Source of the DNA: an uncultured Brevibacillus sp. | GTDB lineage: Bacteria > Bacillota > Bacilli > Brevibacillales > Brevibacillaceae | Length of the DNA: 52,193 nucleotides | Assembly: GCF_947502445.1 (NCBI RefSeq) | Contig: NZ_CANMZW010000041.1 | Location: forward strand, 1-52,193 | Direction: 5' to 3' | Part shown: piece after piece, positions 40,906-49,428 of the stretch | How positions within the stretch are numbered: position 1 is the stretch's first letter | Layout: the number at the start of each line of letters is the position of its first letter | Notes under the pieces: model-generated | What the model was told of the DNA's origin: nothing | Seen by the model: the letters and a program-made list of their open reading frames with translations, nothing else | The model's database searches: none | Program-made: the position numbers and the translations under genes

Positions 40906-41708
40906 CGTGCATTACCTCCAGAGTGGGAAGTCAGGCTAATAATGGTGCCACCTTCCGTTCTTTTTCGAATATCGACAGCGGCCCCTAGCTGACGTGCTCG
41001 TTCGCGCATCATCGATAATCCATATTTTTTGGTATCAACTGAGGTGTGCGTGATACCAATACCATCGTCTTCAATAGCGAGGACCCAATTACGCGGTTCC
41101 TCGGTGGTCAGACTAATCCAGGAATGTCTAGCCTGTGCGTGCTTACGAATATTGGCGAACGCTTCCTGGATGATGCCGAACAACTGCACTTCTTCGGCGG
41201 CTGTAAAGAAATTTTCCTTGATCCGAATTTCCGAGGCTACGTCCACACCAGAGAGGGCGCTCCATTGACCAAGCCACTTTTCCAGACGTTGATCAAGGCT
41301 GCCTTCCTCAGGAAGTGCTCGCAAATTAAAAATGGCTTGCCGCACATGATTATCGATAGCAGTTACCGCGACGCGTGCTTCATCCAGATGTCCCTGCTTC
41401 AGCTTGACATTGAGGAAGAACAAGGACTGTGCGATTCCGTCGTGTAATTCTCTGGCAAGGCGTTCTCTTTCTTCATAGACAGCTCTGCGTGCCTGTTCTT
41501 CGACAATACGCGCATTCATCCGTTTGATCGTGCGAAACATCCAGGTAGCGAACAAATAGGATAGCAGGAGTGTAAGCAGGGTGATGTACACATTGCCTGT
41601 CTCCATAGACATATAAGGCAATAGAAAATCATGACGGACGAATTCGAAGCCACCGATGATAATAGTAGGAATCAATACGGTCAACCAGTAAAAGATGCGA
41701 TAAGACAT
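40902..41708 (-). CDS. Sensor histidine kinase (HisKA_3, NarX/DesK-like)
   Basis: 268 residues. Two N-terminal transmembrane helices with almost nothing between them (FYWLTVLIPTIIIGGFEFV and VYITLLTLLLSYLFATWMF) place the sensor within the membrane. The H-box is EERERLARELHDGIAQSLFF. The ATP lid has the N-box NIRKHA and the G-box EDDGIGI. The minimal input region is typical of intramembrane-sensing kinases of the LiaS/YxjM type that detect cell-envelope stress; here that is inference from architecture only. It is cotranscribed with the regulator. Confidence 0.92.
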   Translation of the reverse strand: MSYRIFYWLTVLIPTIIIGGFEFVRHDFLLPYMSMETGNVYITLLTLLLSYLFATWMFRTIKRMNARIVEEQARRAVYEERERLARELHDGIAQSLFFLNVKLKQGHLDEARVAVTAIDNHVRQAIFNLRALPEEGSLDQRLEKWLGQWSALSGVDVASEIRIKENFFTAAEEVQLFGIIQEAFANIRKHAQARHSWISLTTEEPRNWVLAIEDDGIGITHTSVDTKKYGLSMMRERARQLGAAVDIRKRTEGGTIISLTSHSGGNAR

Positions 41709-41813
41709 AAGAAAATCCCTTCTTTACTTGTGGCAATCACTACTAAGTATACCGAATGAGACAACCGGATGATATACTCGTATGTGAAAAGGTGGAAAAC
41801 GGGAGGGACATCC

Positions 41814-42608
41814 ATGCATACGATTGCGAAAGCATTGACGATAGCAGGTTCAGATAGTGGTGGAGGAGCCGGTATTCAGGCAGACCTGAAGACCTTTCAT
41901 CAGCTAGGTGTATACGGAATGAGCGCGATAACAGCGATTACTGCGCAAAATACGCTGGGAGTATCAGGCGTATATCCATTGCCGACGGAAGCCGTGGCGC
42001 ATCAAATGCGTGAAGTGCTGCGCGACCTGGGGGCAGATGCTGCAAAAACCGGAATGCTTTTCGATGCGGCGATCATCAAAGCCGTTTCCGAAGAGATCCA
42101 TGCTTTTGGTTTGCAGAAGCTGGTCGTCGATCCGGTCATGATCGCGAAAGGCGGAGCGAAGCTGTTGCAAGATGATGCAATCGCTGCTTTGAAAACTCAT
42201 TTGCTGCCGCTGGCGGAGGTTGTCACACCGAATTTGCCGGAAGCTGAATGCTTGACGGGGATGCTGATTCGGACGCCGGATGAGATGCGGGAGGGCGCAC
42301 GTGCGATTCAAGCATTTGGTGCGCGCAATGTTCTCATGAAGGGTGGTCATCTGGAGGGAGATACGGTCGTTGACATTTTGTTTGACGGAACGAATTTCTA
42401 TGAGCTGACTCACGAGCGTATCCAAACGCGTCATACACATGGGACAGGCTGCACGTTCTCGGCTGTATTAACCGCCGAATTGGCAAAGAACACTCCGCTT
42501 GTGCAAGCTGTAGAGAAGGCGAATCGTTTCATCTTTGAAGCGATCAAGACAGCCCCGCAAATTGGAGGAGGACACGGACCAACGAATCATTGGACGGTTG
42601 TCGACTAA
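41814..42608 (+). CDS. thiD: Hydroxymethylpyrimidine / pyridoxine kinase (ThiD/PdxK)
   Basis: 264 residues from ATG 41814 behind GGGAGGG. The ribokinase fold shows TIAGSDSGGGAGIQADLKTF at the N-terminus, VVDPVMIAKGG in the middle, and the anion-hole motif HTHGTGCTFSAVL near the end. It phosphorylates HMP and HMP-P in thiamine synthesis; the closely related PdxK of Bacillales uses pyridoxal or pyridoxine and cannot be excluded. No TPP riboswitch is seen upstream and there is no thiamine gene next door, which weakens the thiamine reading. Confidence 0.85.
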   Translation: MHTIAKALTIAGSDSGGGAGIQADLKTFHQLGVYGMSAITAITAQNTLGVSGVYPLPTEAVAHQMREVLRDLGADAAKTGMLFDAAIIKAVSEEIHAFGLQKLVVDPVMIAKGGAKLLQDDAIAALKTHLLPLAEVVTPNLPEAECLTGMLIRTPDEMREGARAIQAFGARNVLMKGGHLEGDTVVDILFDGTNFYELTHERIQTRHTHGTGCTFSAVLTAELAKNTPLVQAVEKANRFIFEAIKTAPQIGGGHGPTNHWTVVD

Positions 42609-42634
42609 TAGTAGACATTGTTCATGTTACAAGT

Positions 42635-42676
42635 AAAAACTCGATGCTCTTGACGGTACAAGAGCTCGAGTTTTTT
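42635..42676. terminator. Bidirectional terminator
   Basis: A long stem, AAAAACTCGATGCTCTTG (42635-42652) with 42659-42675, one bulge, A/T runs on both sides. Confidence 0.93.
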
Positions 42677-42694
42677 GTTTGTCTAGATATGCAT

Positions 42695-44038
42695 TTATTT
42701 AACCTGAACAGAAAAATCACCGTGTAATCGAATTGGGTAACTACTTAGTTTGAACTTATATAAGCTGGGCTCTCCCTTGTCTGTCAAGCGCTTAAACAGG
42801 TGGCCATAAGAGTGAGTGGTTTCTTTTTCGCCAGAAGATGAGGTGCCTTGGACGTAATCGTATTCATTCCCGACATCATCGGTTAATTCACTCAAAAGAG
42901 AATAAAAACGGTTTGTGTCTAGCTCTGGCACATCCAGTGTGAAGTCCATGCCCAGAGCATCGCCGTTTTGGCGCAAAGCCTTTATTTGGAGACTGGAGTC
43001 GGGCACTTTTACGAGCTTGTTGGTCTTGGCGTCGATGACGACCTCCAGCTTGTCTTTATCAATTGCTTTGATGCCACTCGCTTTCAGATACAGCTTTTCG
43101 GGCTGGACAAAATACGTGCTTTCCAAATTGAAGACAACGCCATTTTCACCGTTTGGACGATAAGGTACACCGTTGCCCCAAAAAGCGTACGTTTGACCTT
43201 TTTCATCCACGAGCCGGAGCTGATCAAAGTCAAAGACGTGCTTGGTATTGGCTGGATCAAAACGAATACTGACTTCTGTCTGCGTTGGGAAGACAGCAAT
43301 CTGCTCAATCGTGAAACGCATCCCGTCCACCGTTACCTGCTTCATGACAGGGTAGACCTTTTCTTCCAGCGACACATATTTGGTTTTATCAATAGCAAAC
43401 GTAACAAACAGGGGAGTTTCTTGCGGGACATTGTCTAATGCGACCGTAACCTTTGCTGTCAGAGAGTCTGGAATCGGGCTGTTTTCACTGATATGAACAT
43501 CGAATCGATCACGGCTGGTCGACGCTTCCTTGAGATTGCCTCGCGACCATGAGATGCCGTACTCCCAATCGTTTCCACGCGGATCGACGAGCTCGATTTT
43601 GTGCAGGGAAACCTGATGCTCTTGCTTTTCAGCGTGCAGGGTATAAAAAACGAGCATCCGCTTTTGATCCATCAAAACCTGATCAACAGTAAAGCTCACC
43701 CCATCAAGTGAGGTGCTTGCTCCCACGGTTTGCACCATGTTGTGCTCTGCCGCCAGACGCATGCCTTTGTCATCGCTGATCAATTCTACGAGCTTTTCCA
43801 ATCCGGGTATATGACTGACATAGGCAGCCACCGCAGGCGATAGCTTGATCGAAAAAAATAAGGCTAACAAAAGGGAGCAGGCAGTTACTGTGGAGCTAAG
43901 GCGAATCCAAAACCTGCGTTGGCGTTTTTGTTTTTGCTGCTTGGCTTGCATGATTCCATTGCGAATGTACTGATCAATCTGCGGAGGCACTGTTTGCAGC
44001 TCCGTAGTGTTTGTATCATCCTGCATGCTTGTCACCAT
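42695..44038 (-). CDS. DUF4179-type membrane anti-sigma factor
   Basis: 447 residues. The N-terminal ~45 residues are cytosolic and basic at the end (KQQKQKRQRRFW). One membrane helix follows (SSTVTACSLLLALFFSI) and then a ~380-residue extracytoplasmic region with repeated beta modules (SLDGVSFTVDQVLMDQKRMLVFYTL and VDGMRFTIEQIAVFPTQTEVSIRF). This is the architecture of DUF4179/DUF5643 proteins encoded after ECF sigma factors. The start ATG 44038 overlaps the sigma stop by seven bases. It should hold the sigma factor inactive until an envelope signal is sensed; the signal is unknown. Confidence 0.88.
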   Translation of the reverse strand: MVTSMQDDTNTTELQTVPPQIDQYIRNGIMQAKQQKQKRQRRFWIRLSSTVTACSLLLALFFSIKLSPAVAAYVSHIPGLEKLVELISDDKGMRLAAEHNMVQTVGASTSLDGVSFTVDQVLMDQKRMLVFYTLHAEKQEHQVSLHKIELVDPRGNDWEYGISWSRGNLKEASTSRDRFDVHISENSPIPDSLTAKVTVALDNVPQETPLFVTFAIDKTKYVSLEEKVYPVMKQVTVDGMRFTIEQIAVFPTQTEVSIRFDPANTKHVFDFDQLRLVDEKGQTYAFWGNGVPYRPNGENGVVFNLESTYFVQPEKLYLKASGIKAIDKDKLEVVIDAKTNKLVKVPDSSLQIKALRQNGDALGMDFTLDVPELDTNRFYSLLSELTDDVGNEYDYVQGTSSSGEKETTHSYGHLFKRLTDKGEPSLYKFKLSSYPIRLHGDFSVQVK

Positions 44039-44562
44039 CCTTTCCCAAGGTCTTTGCGCAGGGCGCCGAGAGCTTTATGTAGCCAGGTTTTTATCGTTCC
44101 TTCTGGGTGACCGAGCACGTCTGCAATTTCCCGTATGGTCCGATCCTCAAAGTACTTCAGAATGATGATATGTCGATACGTCGGAGTCAAACGGGAGAGG
44201 GCTTCTTCTATATAGATCCGCTCGATGCTTCTCTCGTGAGGGAGCGTGTCCACGCCTCGTGTTTGCTCGTTAGACAGCTTTGTCGGGTCAACGAGCAGCC
44301 GCTTTTTACGCTTTTGTTCATCGATGCAGACGTGGATGAGGATGCGAGTTAGCCACGTACTAAAATAGGCTGTCTGTTCTAGCCGCGACAGCTTAAGATA
44401 GGAACGGCAGGTCGCTTCCTGAATGGCTTCCAGCGCATCGGTTTCGTTGTGTAGAAAGGCAAAAGCGACCTTATACATTTTTTCCTTTTGCAGATGAATA
44501 GCTTGAAAAAAAGCTTCATCATCTCCCCGCCTTGCTTGTAGGACAAGCTGTTCCAGATTCAC
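44032..44562 (-). CDS. ECF RNA polymerase sigma factor
   Basis: 176 residues from GTG 44562, preceded by TAGGAGGGAG. Region 2 is LVLQARRGDDEAFFQAI to FSTWLTRILIHVCIDEQKRKKR; region 4 is LTPTYRHIIILKYFEDRTIREIADVLGHPEGTIKTWLHKAL. It resembles the SigV/SigW-like group of Bacillales. The gene overlaps its anti-sigma partner, and a promoter with an ECF-type -10 (CGTCTA) precedes it, implying autoregulation. Confidence 0.94.
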   Translation of the reverse strand: MNLEQLVLQARRGDDEAFFQAIHLQKEKMYKVAFAFLHNETDALEAIQEATCRSYLKLSRLEQTAYFSTWLTRILIHVCIDEQKRKKRLLVDPTKLSNEQTRGVDTLPHERSIERIYIEEALSRLTPTYRHIIILKYFEDRTIREIADVLGHPEGTIKTWLHKALGALRKDLGKGW

Positions 44563-44583
44563 ATTTTCTCCCTCCTATAGGAT

Positions 44584-44612
44584 TAGACGCGCAAGTCAAT
44601 GAAACGGTTTTA
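44584..44612 (-). promoter_or_regulatory. ECF-type autoregulatory promoter
   Basis: On the minus strand TAAAAC (44612-44607), 17-bp spacer, CGTCTA (44589-44584), close to the TGAAAC-N16-CGTC pattern of Bacillus ECF sigma factors. It lies 22 bases before the start codon. Confidence 0.65.
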
Positions 44613-44697
44613 ACAAAATGTCAGGCAATACTTTTTTCGAACCTCCGCCCATCACTTGCTTACAGTAAAGAAAGAAGGGAAAGGGTGGGGCAGATGA

Positions 44698-44910
44698 ATG
44701 TGGATCAAATGGACAACGATACATGAATCGTACGGTCTTCCCAGAATGGCACAGGAGTGCCGCCGGTATCTTGAAACAAAAGGGATTTCGGTCAGAATCA
44801 TGTCAAAAAAAACGAAGCGAGCAGGGTATCTCTACATGCTGCAAGTGCCATTGGAACAGGAAGAGCAAGCAAGAAAATGGTTGAATGAATTCAAAAGCTC
44901 CCTGGGGTAG
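44698..44910 (+). CDS. Small protein, DUF2007-like
   Basis: 70 residues from ATG 44698, 7 bases after GGTGGGG; a 10-codon frame starting at ATG 44694 competes for the same site. The pattern (HESYGLPRMAQECRRYLETKGI, YMLQVPLEQEEQARKWL) resembles the alpha-beta fold of DUF2007 proteins, in which a ~70-residue domain senses or delivers an unknown signal. It precedes splB by 79 bases in the same direction. It is not the B. subtilis splA regulator. Family assignment is tentative. Confidence 0.6.
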   Translation: MWIKWTTIHESYGLPRMAQECRRYLETKGISVRIMSKKTKRAGYLYMLQVPLEQEEQARKWLNEFKSSLG

Positions 44911-44960
44911 TAACACCCTCCAGCCATCTATCCCCTTGTCGCTTGTAGACCAGTTCAGGT

Positions 44961-44967
44961 CATACTA
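44961..44967 (+). promoter_or_regulatory. Candidate sigma-G -10 element for splB
   Basis: CATACTA at 44961-44967 matches the forespore sigma-G -10 pattern CATNNTA and stands 22 bases before the splB start. A matching -35 is not clear, so this is tentative; B. subtilis splAB is transcribed by sigma-G. Confidence 0.4.
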
Positions 44968-44989
44968 GGGCTTAGGGGTGATTTTGTTT

Positions 44990-46063
44990 ATGGCAACGAC
45001 GCTTCTGAAGGCACCGGAAGAGACTGGACAAAAAGATGCGAAGCTTTTCGTTCCCGACCATGTCTTTGTAGAACCAAACGCACTGAATTATCCGCTTGGA
45101 CAAGAGCTGTACCGTCGTTTTCAACAAGAGGGAATCCCGATACAAATGACAACCAGTCACAATCAGGTACGTGGGATACCAGGAGAAACGGATGTAGAAA
45201 AATATCGCAACGCCAAACGTACACTCGTGATCGGCGTACGGAAAACACTAAAATTCGAGACCTCGAAGCCTTCAGCAGAATACGCCATACCACTCGCAAC
45301 TGGCTGTGCAGCTCATTGCCATTATTGTTATTTAAATACGAATATCGGCTCCAAGCCTTACATTCGTGTCTACGTCAATACAGATGAAATCCTGGCGCAG
45401 GCGGAAAAATACATTCTGGAGCGTCCAGGGGAAATTACCCGTTTTGAGGCCGCATGTACCTCAGACCCCGTCAGTATTGAGCACATTACCGGAAATCTGA
45501 AGCGAGCGATTGAATTTATGGGACAGCAGGAGCATGGTCGTCTGCGCTTCGTCACGAAATTCCATCATGTAGATTCCTTGCTGGATGCCAGGCATAACAA
45601 GCATACACGTTTTCGCTTCAGCATGAACGCCGATTATGTCATCAAAAATTTTGAACCGGGAACCTCCAGCTTTCGTCAACGGCTTGAGGCGGCAGGCAAG
45701 GTAGCTAGAGCGGGATATCCTTTGGGCTTTATTCTTGCGCCATTGTACTGGTTCGAGGGCTGGGAAGCAGGGTATACGGATTTGCTGGAAAGGCTTCGTG
45801 CCCAGCTGGTTCCAGAGGCATTAGAAGATTTGACATTTGAACTGATCCAGCACAGATTCACAAAAATCGCCAAAAGTCTGATTCTGCAGCGGTATCCAAA
45901 AACGAAGCTGGAAATGAATGAGGATGAACGCAAATACAAATGGGGCAAGTACGGAAAAGGAAAATACGTCTACCCGGACGTGCAAGCAAAAGCGTTGCAA
46001 GGGCATCTGGAGCGGGAAATTGCCAGATTGTTTCCGCGAGCGCGTGTGGAGTATTTTACGTGA
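44990..46063 (+). CDS. splB: Spore photoproduct lyase
   Basis: 357 residues from ATG 44990, 9 bases after AGGGGTG; an in-frame GTG at 44978 lies inside that site. Radical SAM cysteines C106, C110 and C113 occur in GCAAHCHYC, and C156 in EAACTSDP is the conserved hydrogen-donor cysteine, 50 residues later as in known lyases. The enzyme reverses the thymine dimer of UV-irradiated spores (5-thyminyl-5,6-dihydrothymine) during germination. The chain is slightly longer than the 342 residues of B. subtilis, with the extra length at the N-terminus. A terminator follows. Confidence 0.96.
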   Translation: MATTLLKAPEETGQKDAKLFVPDHVFVEPNALNYPLGQELYRRFQQEGIPIQMTTSHNQVRGIPGETDVEKYRNAKRTLVIGVRKTLKFETSKPSAEYAIPLATGCAAHCHYCYLNTNIGSKPYIRVYVNTDEILAQAEKYILERPGEITRFEAACTSDPVSIEHITGNLKRAIEFMGQQEHGRLRFVTKFHHVDSLLDARHNKHTRFRFSMNADYVIKNFEPGTSSFRQRLEAAGKVARAGYPLGFILAPLYWFEGWEAGYTDLLERLRAQLVPEALEDLTFELIQHRFTKIAKSLILQRYPKTKLEMNEDERKYKWGKYGKGKYVYPDVQAKALQGHLEREIARLFPRARVEYFT

Positions 46064-46084
46064 CAAAAAGTTGATTACAAAGAG

Positions 46085-46111
46085 CTGCTCTCGCTTGTGG
46101 AGCAGTTTTTT
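46085..46111 (+). terminator. Intrinsic terminator after splB
   Basis: CTGCTC (46085-46090) pairs with GAGCAG (46100-46105) and is followed by six Ts. Confidence 0.8.
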
Positions 46112-46207
46112 CCTTTTTTAACTAAATATCGAATGCTTTCGACAAAAGATCGCACGCATGCTAAAATGTGGAGTGCTCTCATTTTCGTGAAAGGATTCGA
46201 AGCATAC

Positions 46208-46840
46208 ATGAAGTCCATATTAATAACTGTAGAAGGACCCATCGGCATCGGCAAAACATCTTTGTCACGGGAACTAAGTCGTGCATTTGACTTGCAGCTG
46301 CTGGAAGAAATCGTCTATGAAAATCCATTTTTAGGGAAGTTTTACGAAAACATTGCGGAATGGAGCTTTCAGCTTGAGATGTTTTTTCTGTGCAATCGTT
46401 ACAAGCAATTGCAAGACATCCACACCAACTACTTAAACCAAGGCACATCTGTTGTTTCTGATTACAATATTTTTAAAAATACTATTTTTTCCAAAAGGAC
46501 TTTGACGGGAGAAAACTTGCCCAAGTACTTGAAGATCTATGATATCTTGACAGAGGATCTACCACAGGCGCATTTGGTGATTTATTTGACGGCTTCCCTC
46601 GATACAGTCATGAAGCGGATTGGCATGCGGGATCGGGAAATGGAACGGACCATGGATGTTTCTTATATGGAGAATCTAATTGCCGATTACGACGAATTCA
46701 TGGAAGCATTTGAAAAGCATCATCCGGAAGTGCCTGTGATCAAATTTGATTGCGATGATCTGGATTTTGTACATCGGCCAGAGGATTTGCGTTATGTGCT
46801 GGATCGCATAGAGCCGCAGATTCGCGCGTTGATGGCGTAA
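46208..46840 (+). CDS. dgk: Deoxyguanosine kinase
   Basis: 210 residues from ATG 46208, with AAGGA 12 bases upstream; a GTG at 46187 is a possible alternative. The frame is open to 46097 but that part overlaps the splB terminator region. P-loop GPIGIGKTS, then EIVYENPFLGKFYENIAEWSFQ, and LEMFFLCNRYKQL follow Bacillus Dgk closely. It phosphorylates deoxyguanosine for salvage. The dck gene follows 50 bases downstream; the pair also occurs together in B. subtilis. Confidence 0.92.
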   Translation: MKSILITVEGPIGIGKTSLSRELSRAFDLQLLEEIVYENPFLGKFYENIAEWSFQLEMFFLCNRYKQLQDIHTNYLNQGTSVVSDYNIFKNTIFSKRTLTGENLPKYLKIYDILTEDLPQAHLVIYLTASLDTVMKRIGMRDREMERTMDVSYMENLIADYDEFMEAFEKHHPEVPVIKFDCDDLDFVHRPEDLRYVLDRIEPQIRALMA

Positions 46841-46890
46841 ACGATCTGTTTTTGTTCGTTTGCAAGTATTGTGAATAAGGAGTTGCGTAC

Positions 46891-47577
46891 ATGTCTAGGT
46901 TTCAAAGCAGCCAAATCCGTGATAAATACGGAATACCGAGCAATGCGGTCATTACCATTGGAGGAACAGTTGGGGTGGGGAAGTCCACCTTTACACATGC
47001 TATGGCGGAGCAGCTGGGTTTTCGTGTCTCCGTAGAAAAAGTGGATAATAATCCTTATTTGGGTCGGTATTATAACGATTTGTCGCGTTGGGGCTTTCAT
47101 TTGCAAATTTTCTTTTTGGCTGAACGCTTCAAGGAACAGAAAAGAATGTTTGAGTATGGCGGAGGGTTTGTTCAGGACCGCTCTATTTACGAGGATACCG
47201 GCATTTTTGCTCGTATGCTGTATGAACAAGGAAATATGACAGAAGAAGATTATCGCACTTATACAGAATTATTTGAAGCGATGGTGCTGACACCATACTT
47301 CCCGCATCCTGATATTTTGATTTACTTGGAAGGTAGCTTTGACGATATTATTGACCGCGTAAAAGAGCGTGGACGTCCGATGGAGCAACAAACCCCTATT
47401 GATTACTGGAAAGATTTGTATGGGCGTTATGAAGATTGGATTCGGTCATTCCATGCTTGTCCTATTTTGCGAGTGAATATTAATGAGTACGATGTCGTGG
47501 ATAACCCCGCATCCGTAGAGAATATTATTGCTCGCGTAGGAGAAAAAATTCGCATTGGACGAGCTACAAGGCTGTAA
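46891..47577 (+). CDS. dck: Deoxyadenosine/deoxycytidine kinase
   Basis: 228 residues; ATG 46891 follows AAGGAG. P-loop GTVGVGKSTF, then VDNNPYLGRYYNDLSRW, HLQIFFLAERFKEQK, GGGFVQDRSIYEDTGIFA (catalytic-type E/R residues) and PDILIYLEG match Bacillus Dck. With Dgk it covers purine and pyrimidine deoxynucleoside salvage, which spore formers use during outgrowth. The operon ends at a strong terminator. Confidence 0.94.
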   Translation: MSRFQSSQIRDKYGIPSNAVITIGGTVGVGKSTFTHAMAEQLGFRVSVEKVDNNPYLGRYYNDLSRWGFHLQIFFLAERFKEQKRMFEYGGGFVQDRSIYEDTGIFARMLYEQGNMTEEDYRTYTELFEAMVLTPYFPHPDILIYLEGSFDDIIDRVKERGRPMEQQTPIDYWKDLYGRYEDWIRSFHACPILRVNINEYDVVDNPASVENIIARVGEKIRIGRATRL

Positions 47578-47591
47578 AACAAAAAAATGGT

Positions 47592-47633
47592 ACACCCCCT
47601 GGCTACGTATCTGTACGAAGCAGGGGGTGTTTT
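47592..47633. terminator. Bidirectional terminator
   Basis: ACACCCCCTG (47592-47601) pairs perfectly with CAGGGGGTGT (47621-47630); T-rich on both strands. Confidence 0.9.
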
Positions 47634-47646
47634 GTCGTTTATGTTT

Positions 47647-48058
47647 CTATTGCGCCCGATAGCCATCTAATAAAAGAGAGAGTGCTGCTTGGATGTCGGC
47701 AAGAGCCTGCTCCTGATCTGGCATTTGCGCTACCCAGAGCACACCTACGTTCATCGCACCGGACAGCAGGTGGGTCAAAGCGTTGATGGAAACCGGCTTG
47801 AGATACCCTCGTTGCTCCATATCTTGAAGCTGCTCCCAAGGATCTTTGCTTTTTGCCCTGAACAGAGGCAAGCACAGCCATAAACAAGCCTTCTTTATTG
47901 CCATAATGATGGTAAAGTGCGCCGCGGGTAAGTCCAGCTGTCTTCACCATCTCCTCCATAGAGGCATCAGCATAGCCGTATGTGGAAAAATAGTGTCTCG
48001 CAACCTCTGTCAGCTTGATTATGGTCAGTTTTGCTTGTTCTGCTTTCGAAGTTTTCAT
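47647..48058 (-). pseudogene. TetR-family regulator with frameshift and internal deletion
   Basis: From ATG 48058 a normal TetR HTH is read (ARHYFSTYGYADASMEEMVK, RGALYHHYGNKEGLFMAVL). Near 47845 the meaningful frame changes: KDPWEQLQDMEQRGYLKPV through QALADIQAALSLLLDGYRAQ is in another frame and ends at 47647. Between DPWEQL and LQDMEQ about 60 residues of the ligand-binding domain are missing, and EQL is shared by both edges, as in a short-repeat deletion. The DNA-binding part could still be made with a junk tail to 47639, but regulation must be lost. Confidence 0.82.
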
Positions 48059-48215
48059 AGGGGGACATGCTCCTGTCTTTTCGTAAAAGCTTGCCTAGGT
48101 CAGAGGGTTGCTTTCGTGCTTGGTCCTTTCTGCACTTTGGCTATATGAAAACGCCTGCGGATAAACCCCACTGTGGTATAATAAGAATATCTTGGAACGA
48201 TAAAGGAGCTCAGAC

Positions 48216-48953
48216 ATGGCAGAAGAATGGTTTGAACGCAGCTTTCGCGAAGATTACGTGCTTGTGTACCGGCACCGGGATGACTCGGCTGCTGATGGAG
48301 AGATCGCCAATTTGCTGGAACGATTGCCGATCAAAAGCACAGGACGGGTACTCGATCTTTGCTGTGGGAGCGGGCGTCATTCGCGTGCGCTGGCTCGCCG
48401 GGGGTACGATGTGGTTGGGGTGGATTTGTCCCCTGTCCTTTTGCAACTGGCTGAGGAACAGAACACATTTCCACAGCTAAGCTTTGCCCGCTGTGACATG
48501 CGCAATATTCCTTATAAAGGCGAATTTGATATCGTCGTCAATTTATTCACCAGCTTTGGTTATTTCTCGTCCGATGAGGAAAATGCTACAGTCATCCGTA
48601 ATATGTCTCAGGCGTTGAAAACGCAAGGCGAAGTGATTATCGATTATTTGAATCCAGCTTATGTAACTGCGAATTTGGTTGCCGAATCGACCAAGGAAGT
48701 CGGCGAGATGCTGATTAAAGAAAAACGTTGGATTGAAAAAGGTTTCGTAAAAAAGCGTATTGAGATTCATGAAGGAGCAAACAGTGAGCCGCGTGAATAT
48801 CACGAACAAGTTCGACTATTTGAGGTAGAACAAATGATTGCGATGCTTGAGCAAGCAGGTTTTGGGCAAATTCAAGTATTTGGGAATTATCAATTTGAAG
48901 AATATGTGGCAAACGAGTCACCACGCATGATTTTCTATGCAATAAAGCCGTAA
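48216..48953 (+). CDS. Class I SAM-dependent methyltransferase
   Basis: 245 residues; ATG 48216 follows AAAGGAG. SAM motif I is VLDLCCGSGRHS, motif II is VVGVDLS, motif III has FARCDMRNIPYKGEFDIVVNLF, and motif post-I is present. A C-terminal beta-hairpin cap (YHEQVRLFEVEQMIAMLEQAGF) is typical of methyltransferase type 11/25 families. The substrate is unknown. An extended -10 (TGG-TATAAT, 48174-48182) precedes it by ~35 bases. It is divergent from the broken TetR gene, which may once have regulated it. Confidence 0.88.
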   Translation: MAEEWFERSFREDYVLVYRHRDDSAADGEIANLLERLPIKSTGRVLDLCCGSGRHSRALARRGYDVVGVDLSPVLLQLAEEQNTFPQLSFARCDMRNIPYKGEFDIVVNLFTSFGYFSSDEENATVIRNMSQALKTQGEVIIDYLNPAYVTANLVAESTKEVGEMLIKEKRWIEKGFVKKRIEIHEGANSEPREYHEQVRLFEVEQMIAMLEQAGFGQIQVFGNYQFEEYVANESPRMIFYAIKP

Positions 48954-49039
48954 GATTAAGCGGATAAGCGTGACTAACCTTTGCGTCTGGTGAATATGAT
49001 GGTGTAACAGCAATTATCGGACAAAAGGGGGCGCCTTAT

Positions 49040-49324
49040 ATGAGCAGATTGTCTTTGGAGCAGGTCAAACTGTATTTAAGCAAGGTGCCAGGATGGAAGC
49101 TGGTTGAGGACAGGATGGCTTTATCCCGTACCTACCACTGTCGAGACTTTGCTGCTGCAATCAGCTTTGTCAATCGGGTAGCAGAGCTGCTTGAGCCAGA
49201 CAGCCAGCATGTAGAGATACATCTCAATGGTGGGATCGTTACCTTTACACTGGCTACGCGGGAAGCAAAAGGCTTGACTGGGAAAGATTTTGCTCTCGCT
49301 CAGACGATCAGCAAAGTAAGCTAA
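49040..49324 (+). CDS. Pterin-4a-carbinolamine dehydratase homologue, active site degenerate
   Basis: 94 residues; the fold pattern is clear (GWKLVEDRMALSRTYHCRDF, AISFVNRVAELLE, GLTGKDFALAQTI). Functional enzymes carry E-x3-HHP followed by an aromatic residue and a later His or Trp. Here the positions read EPDSQHVE (first His replaced by Gln, Pro by Val), the aromatic is replaced within IHLNGG, and the later His is Arg in ATREAKG. It is therefore unlikely to dehydrate 4a-hydroxytetrahydrobiopterin, and it may have another role. No aromatic amino acid hydroxylase lies nearby. It has a GGGGGC-type ribosome-binding site. Confidence 0.8.
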   Translation: MSRLSLEQVKLYLSKVPGWKLVEDRMALSRTYHCRDFAAAISFVNRVAELLEPDSQHVEIHLNGGIVTFTLATREAKGLTGKDFALAQTISKVS

Positions 49325-49338
49325 GCAACTGAAAGTAG

Positions 49339-49366
49339 CCGCTTCATTTTGAGGCGGTATTTCTTT
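49339..49366 (+). terminator. Intrinsic terminator
   Basis: CCGCTTCA (49339-49346) pairs with TGAGGCGG (49350-49357), loop of three Ts, followed by ATTTCTTTT. Confidence 0.75.
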
Positions 49367-49428
49367 TGCTTAACGCCTATTGTTTGATATGATGGGCACT
49401 AAGAACAAATTTTCGGAGGGGTACTGAA

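Noticed and set aside
41709..41813. TPP riboswitch upstream of thiD
   Set aside because: The 105-base leader contains none of the conserved THI-element segments.
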